The position numbers and the translations under genes are program-made. DNA of 64,000 bases from Enterobacter chuandaensis (lineage in GTDB: Bacteria > Pseudomonadota > Gammaproteobacteria > Enterobacterales > Enterobacteriaceae). Below the pieces are notes generated by a model that worked only from the letters and a program-made list of their open reading frames with translations, did not search any database and was not told the origin of the DNA. Shown here piece after piece: positions 26,498 through 35,657 of the stretch. Numbering within the stretch: the first letter of the stretch is position 1; each line of letters starts with the position of its first letter. The stretch lies in the NCBI RefSeq assembly GCF_003594915.1, contig NZ_QZCS01000005.1:1-64000 (forward strand), given 5' to 3'.

Positions 26498-28129
26498 TTA
26501 ATGCTTGATAATATAAAGATTCTTAACGGAAATATTATCCAACGGGTCTTTACCGGTATAACCCCCTACCCACGGTTTCACCAGGCGGGCGTTAACGTAG
26601 TAGTAAACCGGTACAATTGCAGAGTCTTTATCGAGCTGTTCTTCTGATTTCGCGTACAGATCTGCGCGCTGCGCATCGTCAGACACTTTCAGCGTTTCAG
26701 CGATGATCTTGTCGAACGCCGGGCTCTTATAGTGCGCCGTGTTGTTTGAACTGTCGCTGAGCATGGTGTTCAGGAAGGATGTCGGTTCGTTATAGTCCGC
26801 ACACCAGCCTGCACGCGCCACGTCGAAGGTTCCCTGATGACGCGTATCGAGGAAGGTTTTCCATTCCTGGTTTTCCAGCTTAACGTTCACGCCCAGGTTT
26901 TTCTTCCAGATAGACGCGACGGCAATCGCCAGTTTTTTATGCAGATCTGACGTATTGTAAAGCAGGTTGAAGGTCAGAGGCTTGTCTGCGGTATACCCTG
27001 CTTCAGCCAGCAGTTTTTTCGCTTCTTCGTTGCGTTTTTCCTGAGACCATTTGAACCATTCAGGCTCAACCAGTTTCATTCCATCGGTATAAGGAGGCGT
27101 ATAGCTGTACGCCGGCAGATCGCCCTGGTTTTTCACTTTGTTCACGATGATATCGCGATCCAGTGCCAGCTTCAGCGCAGTACGAACGCGTACGTCGGTG
27201 AACGGTGCTTTCTGGTTGTTGATTTCGTAGTAATAGGTACACAGGTACGGATCGACGTGAACTTCTTTCGGGATCTCTTTTTTCAGCTTCTGGAACAGTT
27301 CAATCGGCATGTTGTTATAAGTCATGTCGATTTCACCGCTGCGGTAGCGGTTAACGTCGGTCACTTCGGAAGAAATTGGCAGGTAGGTGACCTGATTAAT
27401 CACGGTCTTCGCGTTATCCCAGTACTGCGGGTTACGCTCCAGCACCATACGTTCGTTGACCACCCAGTCTTTCAGCTTATAGGCGCCGTTGGTCACGATA
27501 TTGGCAGGCTGCGTCCATTTTTCACCAAATTTTTCTACAGCGGATTTTGGTACCGGGGAGACGGACGGGTGAACCAGCAGCTTATAGAAGTACGGAACAG
27601 GTTCGCTCAACGTCACTTCAAAGGTATTGGCATCGATTGCCTTCACGCCCAGGTCGGTGACCGGTTTTTTACCGGCGATGATGTCATCGATATTGGCGAT
27701 GTGGCCATACTGCAGATAGCTCGCATAAGGAGAGGCGGTATTTGGGTTCGCCAGGCGCTGCCAGCTATACACGAAATCTTCGGCGGTAACCGGTGTTCCG
27801 TCGGACCATTTGGCATCTTTACGCAGATGGAAAGTCCAGACTTTGAAATCTTTATTTTCCCACTTTTCTGCCACACCCGGTGCCGGGTGGCCGTCTACGT
27901 CAGTGACCAGCAGACCTTCGAACAGATCGCGGTTAACGTTCGACTCAGGAACACCTTCAATTTTATGCGGGTCAAGAGATTGCACTTCCGCACCGTTGTT
28001 ACGCACCAGCGTCTGCTTCTCAGCCAGTTGCACACCTGCAGGCACGTCCGCAGCCATTGCAGCGTTGCCCGCGATTAGCGCAGTTAAAATCCCCGCCGCT
28101 ACCAGATTTTTTTTTGTGATGATGGACAT
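26498..28129 (-). CDS. oppA: Periplasmic oligopeptide-binding protein OppA
   Basis: OppA captures di- to pentapeptides in the periplasm with little sequence preference and delivers them to OppBC. The 543-residue precursor has a clear signal peptide (MSIITKKNLVAAGILTALIA ending AAMA before ADVPAG) and the SBP family 5 fold, with segments such as GLLVTDVDGHPAPGVAEKW and DGTPVTAEDFVYSWQR. The start follows TGGAG. The leader immediately before the ATG is rich in C and A, the usual target type of the sRNA GcvB. Confidence 0.97.
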   Translation of the reverse strand: MSIITKKNLVAAGILTALIAGNAAMAADVPAGVQLAEKQTLVRNNGAEVQSLDPHKIEGVPESNVNRDLFEGLLVTDVDGHPAPGVAEKWENKDFKVWTFHLRKDAKWSDGTPVTAEDFVYSWQRLANPNTASPYASYLQYGHIANIDDIIAGKKPVTDLGVKAIDANTFEVTLSEPVPYFYKLLVHPSVSPVPKSAVEKFGEKWTQPANIVTNGAYKLKDWVVNERMVLERNPQYWDNAKTVINQVTYLPISSEVTDVNRYRSGEIDMTYNNMPIELFQKLKKEIPKEVHVDPYLCTYYYEINNQKAPFTDVRVRTALKLALDRDIIVNKVKNQGDLPAYSYTPPYTDGMKLVEPEWFKWSQEKRNEEAKKLLAEAGYTADKPLTFNLLYNTSDLHKKLAIAVASIWKKNLGVNVKLENQEWKTFLDTRHQGTFDVARAGWCADYNEPTSFLNTMLSDSSNNTAHYKSPAFDKIIAETLKVSDDAQRADLYAKSEEQLDKDSAIVPVYYYVNARLVKPWVGGYTGKDPLDNISVKNLYIIKH

Positions 28130-28195
28130 TGTGTTGGTACTCCACTCATTATAATTACTGGCTTTCGCCAGCTGTCTAATCCCCTGTTGGGGCCT
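28130..28195 (-). promoter_or_regulatory. oppA 5' leader with hairpins and GcvB-type target
   Basis: Directly upstream of the ATG the minus strand reads AGTACCAACACA, a CA-rich stretch like the GcvB target recalled for oppA. Two hairpins precede it: CTGGC GAAA GCCAG (28158-28171) and CCCC AACA GGGG (28181-28192). Base pairing with GcvB is inference. Confidence 0.45.
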
Positions 28196-28860
28196 GTACA
28201 GCGCAGGAGTTTTTTTGCTGCTGTCAGGTTCTTTTTTTACTTCTTGCTATCACCGACTTTTTTTATTACTGACCGCTCGTATGGCCGTCTTGCGTCGATT
28301 CTTTACAGGCCTCCCCTGTTTGAGACCTGTGCTGGATATCTGAGAAGAGGACTATATGAAAATAATTCTCATCTGATTGTTTTATGCTGCAAAATAGTAG
28401 GCCGGAAAGTATCAAATGGCGTAATCACGCGCCAATACATTTTGCAAATTTGTTAAGCAATTCTCTTTTACAGTGAGTGCTGTAGCATTGGTGGCAGCCC
28501 TTCCAGACGTTGAATATCACTAAAAAGACATGATATTCAATAATATAGAGAAAATCATCTCTACAAGCGCGTCGCTGCGCTATCATCGAGTGGTTTTGTA
28601 CAATAATTTAACAATTGATTATTATTTAGCACATTCGTCTAACGGAATGTTGAAATTACTAATATCATTTCGGTTATCTCTCAGCAAGCCCCAGAGTATC
28701 ATGTGAGTAAAATAACAGATCGTTCGAAGATTTTATGTGCAGGCGGGCCGTAGCGAAATGCATAACTCTATGAAATATATGAGATGAACATTATTAGTAG
28801 AATTTATTATGATATGTGAGCATTTCAACTTTAGTTATATGATTTGCTGATAATTACGTA
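28196..28860. other. Long AT-rich gap between oppA and ychE
   Basis: No gene was found on either strand. The stretch is AT-rich, with many stops in all frames. It must contain the oppA promoter (minus strand), whose exact elements I could not fix. A similar long gap exists in E. coli. Confidence 0.5.
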
Positions 28861-28885
28861 AAAAAAACGGCGCCGCAGCGCCGTT
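28861..28885 (-). terminator. ychE terminator
   Basis: Minus strand: ACGGCGC, loop TGCG, GCGCCGT, then seven T. Confidence 0.88.
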
Positions 28886-28900
28886 CTTTCATATGAAATA

Positions 28901-29548
28901 TTAGTGTAACAAGCCGGAGAAAATGCTTTTAATACCCGTGACGATAAACTCAATCCCTAATGCCATCAGCAACAGACCCATGATACGCGTAATAACGTTA
29001 ATGCCGGTCTGCCCCAGCCAGCGCACCAGCCACGGCGCCATTCGGAATACGCCCCAGCAACAGAGCGCGAAAACGGCAATGGCAACCGAAAAACCAATCA
29101 GGTGCATGAGGCTATGGTAGCGCGTGCCCCAGACAATGGTAGAACTGATGGCACCCGGCCCCGCCATCAGAGGTAGCGCCAGCGGAACCACGCCGATACT
29201 TTCGCGGATAGCGGTCTCCGACTTCTCCTGCTTATTCTGTTTGTCCTCACCCAGCTTACCGCTGATCATGGACATCGCAATGGTCACCACCAGGATGCCG
29301 CCGGCAATACGGAAGGAATCGATCGAGATGCCGAAGAGCTGAAGAATAGCGTCACCGAGAAACAACGAAGTGAGCAAAATGATCGCCACAGACAGGTTAG
29401 CGGTAAGATTGGTTTTGTTCCGGGCCGCCGCCGTCTGGTAACTGGTCATACTAATGAAGACAGGGATGATCCCCACCGGATTGACCAGGGCAAACAAACC
29501 GATAAAAAATTTGAAATACGTTGGAAAATCAAAGAGCGATTGGATCAC
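28901..29548 (-). CDS. ychE: YchE, MarC-family membrane protein
   Basis: The 215-residue protein has six hydrophobic spans and the MarC/NAAT family signatures: ALVNPVGIIPVF in the first span region and LPLMAGPGAISSTIVWG (about 127). Some archaeal members carry amino acids; the substrate in enterics is unproven. Length equals E. coli YchE. It is divergent from adhE. Confidence 0.93.
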   Translation of the reverse strand: MIQSLFDFPTYFKFFIGLFALVNPVGIIPVFISMTSYQTAAARNKTNLTANLSVAIILLTSLFLGDAILQLFGISIDSFRIAGGILVVTIAMSMISGKLGEDKQNKQEKSETAIRESIGVVPLALPLMAGPGAISSTIVWGTRYHSLMHLIGFSVAIAVFALCCWGVFRMAPWLVRWLGQTGINVITRIMGLLLMALGIEFIVTGIKSIFSGLLH

Positions 29549-30027
29549 GTTTTGCTCCGCTATTGCGCATGCCCGGGACTGACTACGTTGTCATGAAAAA
29601 TCGCGCTGAAGATACGCTTTTTATTAGCATACTTCACCAGAAATCTGTGCCAAAACGTTAGCATTTCAGAATGTTAAACATATGTTGAGTCAATGATAGC
29701 GCCACTTCCAATAGTTACTTAATTAATTAACAGTGGAAAAATATCCATTAAATAACCCTGCTGAAAGGTATCAGCTTGGTAGAAAATTGACGCAGATCAT
29801 GATTTTCGTACTCAGAAGTGAGTAATCTTGATTACGCCCCCAGGGAGGTCACCTGACAAAAAGGGATGATGCTAAGGTAAGGCTCTTTTAGTAAATTAGT
29901 GTACTGGAGCATAAAGTAACTCTTTGTTTTACTTTATGTAACGCAAGTCGTATTGGCACTGTCTATACTGTCTGACGTATCGAGCGCTGGTTTACTAAAA
30001 GAGTTTAAACATTATCAGGAGAGCATT
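29549..30027 (+). promoter_or_regulatory. adhE control region and structured leader
   Basis: No gene lies in this 479-bp gap. Its right part forms nested stems: CTCTTTTAGTAAA (29883-29895) pairs perfectly with TTTACTAAAAGAG (29991-30003), and inside it CATAAAGTAA (29910-29919) pairs with TTACTTTATG (29929-29938). In E. coli the adhE RBS is hidden by leader structure and freed by RNase III; the 13-bp stem here ends 24 bp before the ATG and fits that model. GCTGAAAGGTATCAG near 29759 is Cra-like but weak. Confidence 0.65.
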
Positions 30028-32706
30028 ATGGCTGTTACTAATATCGCTGAACTGAACGCCCTCGTCGAGCGCGTTAAAAAAGCCCAGCGTGAATATGCCA
30101 ATTTCACCCAAGAACAGGTTGATAAAATCTTCCGCGCGGCCGCTCTGGCTGCTGCAGATGCTCGAATCCCTCTCGCTAAAATGGCCGTTGCCGAATCTGG
30201 CATGGGTATCGTTGAAGATAAAGTGATCAAAAACCACTTTGCTTCAGAGTATATCTACAACGCCTATAAAGATGAGAAAACCTGTGGCGTTCTGTCTGAA
30301 GACGACACCTTCGGGACTATCACCATCGCCGAACCTATCGGCATCATTTGCGGTATTGTTCCAACAACTAACCCAACTTCAACGGCTATCTTCAAATCAC
30401 TGATCAGCCTGAAGACCCGTAACGCAATCATCTTCTCTCCACATCCACGTGCGAAAGACGCGACAAATAAAGCAGCAGACATCGTTCTGCAGGCAGCAAT
30501 TGCTGCGGGCGCGCCAAAAGATCTGATTGGCTGGATCGACCAACCTTCTGTTGAGCTGTCCAACGCGCTGATGCATCACCCGGACATTAACCTGATTCTG
30601 GCGACCGGTGGTCCTGGTATGGTTAAAGCAGCATATAGCTCCGGTAAACCAGCAATCGGTGTAGGCGCCGGTAACACCCCAGTTGTTATCGATGAAACCG
30701 CTGACATCAAACGTGCTGTTGCATCTGTTCTGATGTCTAAAACCTTCGATAACGGCGTTATCTGTGCATCTGAACAGTCTGTTGTTGTTGTTGATTCCGT
30801 GTACGATGCAGTACGCGAACGTTTCGCGAGCCACGGCGGCTACCTGCTGCAAGGCAAAGAGCTGAAAGCGGTTCAGGACATCATCCTGAAAAATGGCGCG
30901 CTCAACGCCGCTATCGTGGGTCAGCCGGCCTATAAGATCGCTGAACTCGCAGGCTTTACCGTTCCGGCAACCACCAAGATCCTGATCGGTGAAGTTAAAG
31001 TTGTCGACGAAAGCGAGCCGTTTGCTCACGAAAAACTGTCTCCAACGCTTGCTATGTACCGTGCGAAAGACTTCGAAGACGCGGTAGAGAAAGCCGAGAA
31101 GCTGGTTGCCATGGGCGGTATCGGTCACACTTCATGTCTGTATACCGACCAGGATAACCAGCCTGAGCGTGTTGCCCACTTCGGCCAGATGATGAAAACT
31201 GCCCGTATTCTGATTAACACCCCTGCTTCTCAGGGTGGTATCGGCGACCTGTATAACTTCAAACTCGCACCTTCCCTGACTCTGGGTTGTGGTTCCTGGG
31301 GTGGTAACTCCATCTCTGAAAACGTTGGTCCTAAACACCTGATCAACAAGAAAACCGTTGCTAAGCGAGCTGAAAACATGTTGTGGCACAAACTTCCGAA
31401 ATCTATTTACTTCCGCCGTGGCTCTCTGCCAATCGCGCTGGATGAAGTGATTACTGATGGCCACAAACGTGCGCTCATCGTGACTGACCGTTTCCTGTTC
31501 AACAACGGCTACGCTGACCAGATCACCTCTGTACTGAAAGCGGCTGGCGTTGAAACTGAAGTGTTCTTTGAAGTTGAAGCTGACCCTACCCTGAGCGTTG
31601 TGCGCAAAGGCGCTGAGCTGGCTAACTCCTTCAAACCAGATGTGATTATCGCACTGGGTGGTGGTTCCCCAATGGACGCCGCGAAAATCATGTGGGTTAT
31701 GTACGAACATCCGGAAACCCACTTCGAAGAGCTGGCGCTGCGCTTTATGGACATCCGTAAACGTATCTACAAGTTCCCGAAAATGGGCGTGAAAGCGAAA
31801 ATGATCGCAGTCACCACCACTTCCGGTACCGGTTCTGAAGTGACGCCATTCGCGGTAGTAACAGATGATGCAACCGGTCAGAAATATCCACTGGCTGACT
31901 ACGCGCTGACGCCAGATATGGCTATCGTTGATGCCAACCTGGTCATGGAAATGCCGAAATCACTGTGTGCGTTCGGTGGTCTGGATGCGGTGACTCACGC
32001 GCTGGAAGCTTACGTTTCTGTGCTGGCGTCTGAGTTCTCTGACGGTCAGGCTCTGCAGGCTCTGAAACTGCTGAAAGAAAACCTGCCAGCGTCCTACAAC
32101 GAAGGTTCTAAAAACCCTGTAGCACGTGAACGCGTCCACAGTGCAGCAACCATCGCCGGTATCGCGTTTGCAAACGCCTTCCTGGGTGTTTGCCACTCTA
32201 TGGCACACAAACTGGGTTCTCAGTTCCACATTCCTCACGGTCTGGCGAACGCCCTGTTGATCAGCAACGTTATCCGCTATAACGCCAACGACAACCCAAC
32301 CAAGCAGACTGCGTTCAGCCAGTACGACCGTCCGCAGGCACGTCGTCGTTATGCTGAAGTCGCTGACCACCTTGGTCTGAGCGCACCGGGCGACCGTACT
32401 GCTGCGAAGATTGAGAAACTGCTGGCATGGCTGGAAAGCCTGAAAGCTGAACTGGGTATTCCTAAATCTATCCGTGAAGCAGGCGTTCAGGAAGCTGACT
32501 TCCTTGCTCACGTAGACAAGCTGTCTGAAGATGCATTCGATGACCAGTGTACAGGTGCTAACCCGCGCTACCCACTGATCTCCGAGCTGAAACAGATTCT
32601 GCTGGATACCTACTACGGTCGTGAGTTCAAAGAAGGTGACGTTGCAGCTGTTAAAACAGAAGCTCCGGTCATTAAAGCTGATAAGAAAGCGAAGAAAAGC
32701 GCTTAA
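30028..32706 (+). CDS. adhE: Bifunctional aldehyde/alcohol dehydrogenase AdhE
   Basis: AdhE reduces acetyl-CoA to acetaldehyde and then to ethanol, regenerating NAD during fermentation, and assembles into long spirosome filaments. The 892-residue fusion has an N-terminal CoA-acylating aldehyde dehydrogenase (about 1-440; catalytic Cys in DNGVICASEQS near 246) and a C-terminal iron alcohol dehydrogenase (about 450-870; GGGSPMDAAK for NAD, metal His in CHSMAHKLGSQFHIPHG). It is one residue longer than recalled for E. coli. The ATG at 30028 follows AGGAG. Codon use is typical of a very highly expressed gene. Confidence 0.98.
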   Translation: MAVTNIAELNALVERVKKAQREYANFTQEQVDKIFRAAALAAADARIPLAKMAVAESGMGIVEDKVIKNHFASEYIYNAYKDEKTCGVLSEDDTFGTITIAEPIGIICGIVPTTNPTSTAIFKSLISLKTRNAIIFSPHPRAKDATNKAADIVLQAAIAAGAPKDLIGWIDQPSVELSNALMHHPDINLILATGGPGMVKAAYSSGKPAIGVGAGNTPVVIDETADIKRAVASVLMSKTFDNGVICASEQSVVVVDSVYDAVRERFASHGGYLLQGKELKAVQDIILKNGALNAAIVGQPAYKIAELAGFTVPATTKILIGEVKVVDESEPFAHEKLSPTLAMYRAKDFEDAVEKAEKLVAMGGIGHTSCLYTDQDNQPERVAHFGQMMKTARILINTPASQGGIGDLYNFKLAPSLTLGCGSWGGNSISENVGPKHLINKKTVAKRAENMLWHKLPKSIYFRRGSLPIALDEVITDGHKRALIVTDRFLFNNGYADQITSVLKAAGVETEVFFEVEADPTLSVVRKGAELANSFKPDVIIALGGGSPMDAAKIMWVMYEHPETHFEELALRFMDIRKRIYKFPKMGVKAKMIAVTTTSGTGSEVTPFAVVTDDATGQKYPLADYALTPDMAIVDANLVMEMPKSLCAFGGLDAVTHALEAYVSVLASEFSDGQALQALKLLKENLPASYNEGSKNPVARERVHSAATIAGIAFANAFLGVCHSMAHKLGSQFHIPHGLANALLISNVIRYNANDNPTKQTAFSQYDRPQARRRYAEVADHLGLSAPGDRTAAKIEKLLAWLESLKAELGIPKSIREAGVQEADFLAHVDKLSEDAFDDQCTGANPRYPLISELKQILLDTYYGREFKEGDVAAVKTEAPVIKADKKAKKSA

Positions 32707-32720
32707 CTGACAGCCTGATG

Positions 32721-32750
32721 AAAAAACCCGCCTGAATGGCGGGTTTTTTT
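32721..32750 (+). terminator. adhE terminator
   Basis: AAAAAACCCGCC, loop TGAAT, GGCGGGTTTTTTT. It can also serve tdk from the other side. Confidence 0.9.
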
Positions 32751-32771
32751 ATGTCTGAATAACAGCAGATA

Positions 32772-33386
32772 TTATTTTCGGTTATCGTGCTGAATCGCCG
32801 TCAGCGAGCCTACGGACAACGCTTCCTTATAATGCTTACGGCAGACCGACACATAGCGCTCATTACCGCCTATCACCACCTGCTCACCATCCGCATAAGG
32901 TTTTCCGGCCTGGTCGAGACGCAGCACCATGCTGGCTTTGCGGCCGCAGAAGCAGATAGTCTTCAGTTCAACCAGTTTATCCGACCAGGCGAGCAAATAC
33001 TGGCTTCCTGCAAACAGCTCCCCGCGGAAGTCCGTACGCAAGCCATAGCAAAGGACGGGGATATCAAGCTCATCGACCACTTCTGAGAGCGCATGAACCT
33101 GTTCTCGCGTCAGGAACTGACTCTCATCAACCAGAACGCAATGAATGGGCTCTGAAGTATGCGCAGCCCGGATGTCCTCCAGCAGGTCAGTTTGCGGGTT
33201 AAATAGCCTGGCAGGCGACGAGAGGCCTATTCTGGAACTCACCTTCCCTGCACCGAAGCGATCGTCGATTTCAGCCGTATATACAACGGTACGCATCCCC
33301 CGCTCCTGGTAATTGTAGGAGGATTGCAGCAGTGCGGTGGATTTCCCTGCATTCATTGCCGAATAGTAGAAATAAAGTTGTGCCAT
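32772..33386 (-). CDS. tdk: Thymidine kinase
   Basis: Tdk phosphorylates thymidine for the salvage pathway. The 204-residue type II kinase has the P-loop [13 protein letters not shown] near residue 9, the Walker-B-like VLVDESQFL (about 85) and zinc-binding cysteines (FCGRKA and CRKHYKEA). The ATG at 33386 gives MAQLYFYYS; an upstream in-frame start at 33470 lacks family support. It converges on adhE and diverges from hns. Confidence 0.96.
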   Translation of the reverse strand: MAQLYFYYSAMNAGKSTALLQSSYNYQERGMRTVVYTAEIDDRFGAGKVSSRIGLSSPARLFNPQTDLLEDIRAAHTSEPIHCVLVDESQFLTREQVHALSEVVDELDIPVLCYGLRTDFRGELFAGSQYLLAWSDKLVELKTICFCGRKASMVLRLDQAGKPYADGEQVVIGGNERYVSVCRKHYKEALSVGSLTAIQHDNRK

Positions 33387-33933
33387 TGGCCGTAAAACCC
33401 TAATCAATGTGTAATATTCCCGATGAGTCATTGTACCATATTTTGTCTGGTCATCAGTGACAGGCCGCACAGACGATGCCGCACAGAGCGAGACAACACG
33501 CCCTGTTTTAACGAAAATAATCCGTTAAAACAGAGAGTAAAGTCAGTTGCGCTGGGGAATATGTTATATGGTTAGCCAAACATAACACTTCTTTTTATAG
33601 TGGAATCCGCGTTCATTAAAATTCACTATTTATTAACTATTCCAGCCTTAACGCTGCTGCCTGGAACTAATACAAAAGGCTGATATTTATCCGCCGCAAC
33701 TATAATTCCTGCGGTAAATGTCACAAAAAAAGATGCAAGCGGCCGGGTTAAGCAGGTTTACGTGATAACAAGCGAGACTGGCGACGAGGAAATTTAAGTT
33801 AGCGTAATTAATAATAGCGGCTTTATTTAGTATTTTTTGAATTCCTTACATTGCTGGCTATTGCACAACTGAATTTATGGCTCTATTATTAGGTCAACAA
33901 ACCACCCCCCATTATAAGTTTGAGATTACTACA
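33387..33933. promoter_or_regulatory. tdk-hns divergent intergenic region with 11-bp palindrome
   Basis: No gene is seen in this 547-bp gap, which must hold the tdk and hns promoters. CTGTTTTAACG (33503-33513) and CGTTAAAACAG (33523-33533) are perfect inverted arms over a 9-nt spacer. The right part is AT-rich and probably curved, as expected for the self-regulated hns promoter. Confidence 0.5.
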
Positions 33934-34347
33934 ATGAGCGAAGCACTTAAAATTCTGAACAACATCCGTACTCTTCGTGCGCAGGCAAGAGAATGTACCC
34001 TTGAAACGCTCGAAGAAATGCTGGAAAAATTAGAAGTTGTAGTTAATGAACGCCGTGAAGAAGAAAGCGCTGCTGCTGCTGAAATCGAAGAGCGTACACG
34101 TAAACTGCAGCAATATCGTGAAATGCTGATTGCTGATGGTATCGATCCAAATGAATTGCTGAACAGCATGGCTGCAGCTAAAACCGGCACCAAAGCAAAA
34201 CGCGCTGCCCGTCCTGCTAAATATAGCTACGTTGACGAGAACGGCGAAACTAAAACCTGGACTGGCCAGGGCCGCACTCCTGCTGTAATCAAGAAAGCCA
34301 TGGATGAGCAAGGTAAACAGCTGGATGACTTCCTGATCAAGGATTAA
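33934..34347 (+). CDS. hns: Nucleoid protein H-NS
   Basis: H-NS binds curved AT-rich DNA, silences horizontally acquired genes and compacts the nucleoid. The 137-residue protein has the coiled-coil oligomerisation N-terminus (residues 1 to about 65), a linker and the C-terminal DNA-binding domain with the minor-groove QGR loop (TWTGQGRTP, about 108-116). The ATG at 33934 gives [12 protein letters not shown], as in E. coli. It would be expected to silence AT-rich DNA like the patch at 1-3.2 kb. Confidence 0.98.
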   Translation: MSEALKILNNIRTLRAQARECTLETLEEMLEKLEVVVNERREEESAAAAEIEERTRKLQQYREMLIADGIDPNELLNSMAAAKTGTKAKRAARPAKYSYVDENGETKTWTGQGRTPAVIKKAMDEQGKQLDDFLIKD

Positions 34348-34362
34348 TCTTGTTGAATTCAG

Positions 34363-34392
34363 AAAAATCCCGCTTTATGCGGGATTTTTTTT
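34363..34392 (+). terminator. hns terminator
   Basis: ATCCCGC, loop TTTAT, GCGGGAT and a run of T. Confidence 0.9.
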
Positions 34393-34494
34393 AACCACAA
34401 TTTATCGCAAACATCCTCTTACACTCCGTCATAAAGCGTTATTCGGCTATTTAGCTTTGCTTACAATCAGGCATCTCCTGGCGTCTTACGGGCA

Positions 34495-34528
34495 TAAAAA
34501 AACCGGTGGGGAGTGCCACACCGGTTTC
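34495..34528 (-). terminator. galU terminator
   Basis: AACCGGTG and CACCGGTT arms; on the minus strand seven T follow. It lies 20 bp past the galU stop. Confidence 0.8.
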
Positions 34529-34546
34529 AGACATTTACACCCAGGG

Positions 34547-35455
34547 TTATTTCTTAATACCCATACTCTCTTTGAGCCAGGCTTTAAATTCTTCACCCAG
34601 CGTGTTGTGGCGAATGCCATATTCAACGAATGCCTGCATATAACCGAGCTTATTACCGCAGTCATGGCTCTTACCTTTCATATGGTAAGCCTCAACGGTC
34701 TCTTTCTCGATCAGCATATCAATGGCATCCGTCAGCTGGATTTCATCACCCGCTCCTGGAGGCGTTTTCGCCAGCAGAGGCCAGATTTCAGCACTCAGGA
34801 CATAGCGACCCACTACCGCCAGATTAGACGGCGCCACGGCAGCTTTAGGCTTCTCTACAACACCAACCATTGGCACGCTTTCGCCTGGCTCAAGGTTCAC
34901 GCCTTTGCAGTCAACCACACCGTAAGCCGTCACGTCTTCAACAGGTTCAACCATGATTTGGCTGCAGCCCGTTTCGTCGAAGCGATGGATCATCTCAGCC
35001 AGGTTATCCTGAGAAAGATCGGATTCGTATTCATCCAGAATAACGTCAGGCAGAATGACCGCGACAGGCTCATCACCCACAACAGGATGTGCGCACATAA
35101 CCGCGTGGCCCAGACCTTTCGCCAGCCCCTGACGAACCTGCATAATAGTAACGTGTGGAGGGCAAATAGACTGAACTTCTTCTAACAGCTGACGCTTAAC
35201 GCGTTTTTCCAGCATGGCTTCGAGTTCAAAACTTGTATCGAAGTGGTTTTCGATAGAGTTTTTTGATGAATGCGTAACCAGCACAATTTCAGTAATGCCA
35301 GCCGCGATACATTCGTTAACGACATACTGGATTAATGGCTTATCAACCAGAGGCAGCATCTCTTTAGGGATCGCCTTAGTTGCTGGTAACATCCTGGTCC
35401 CCAATCCCGCTACCGGGATGACGGCCTTTCTGACTTTCGAATTTAGGGCAGCCAT
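34547..35455 (-). CDS. galU: UTP-glucose-1-phosphate uridylyltransferase
   Basis: GalU makes UDP-glucose for LPS core, capsule, trehalose and galactose metabolism. The 302-residue enzyme has the nucleotide-binding signature [20 protein letters not shown] near residue 20 and the [15 protein letters not shown] segment (about 117). Length equals E. coli GalU. It is the obvious supplier of a UDP-sugar for glycosyltransferases such as the one at 1621-2826, though no direct link is shown. Confidence 0.97.
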   Translation of the reverse strand: MAALNSKVRKAVIPVAGLGTRMLPATKAIPKEMLPLVDKPLIQYVVNECIAAGITEIVLVTHSSKNSIENHFDTSFELEAMLEKRVKRQLLEEVQSICPPHVTIMQVRQGLAKGLGHAVMCAHPVVGDEPVAVILPDVILDEYESDLSQDNLAEMIHRFDETGCSQIMVEPVEDVTAYGVVDCKGVNLEPGESVPMVGVVEKPKAAVAPSNLAVVGRYVLSAEIWPLLAKTPPGAGDEIQLTDAIDMLIEKETVEAYHMKGKSHDCGNKLGYMQAFVEYGIRHNTLGEEFKAWLKESMGIKK

Positions 35456-35626
35456 TCAAATTCTCCTGAGCTGTTCAAGTTTTGAACTTTTATGCAATAA
35501 ATAACGCGTTGAGTATATCAGCCTCGCCCCGCAATCCGGGTCTGAAAAGAACGCGTTGCCGATCAATTAGGACAAATACGCATGAATCTGGGCAGCGATA
35601 GTAGCACTCCCGAGAAAACACAGGTA

Positions 35627-35657
35627 AAGCAATCTTAAAATTAAGATCCAATTGCTT
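35627..35657. repeat. Nested palindrome at the rssB stop codon
   Basis: ATCTTAAAATTAAGAT (35632-35647) is a perfect 16-bp palindrome, flanked by outer arms AAGCAAT and ATTGCTT that reach into the rssB stop. There is no U tract. It may form an mRNA 3' stem. Confidence 0.45.

Noticed and set aside
30397..32511. Several 180-240 residue frames opposite adhE
   Set aside because: They are shadows of the strong codon bias of adhE; no RBS and no recognisable motifs.
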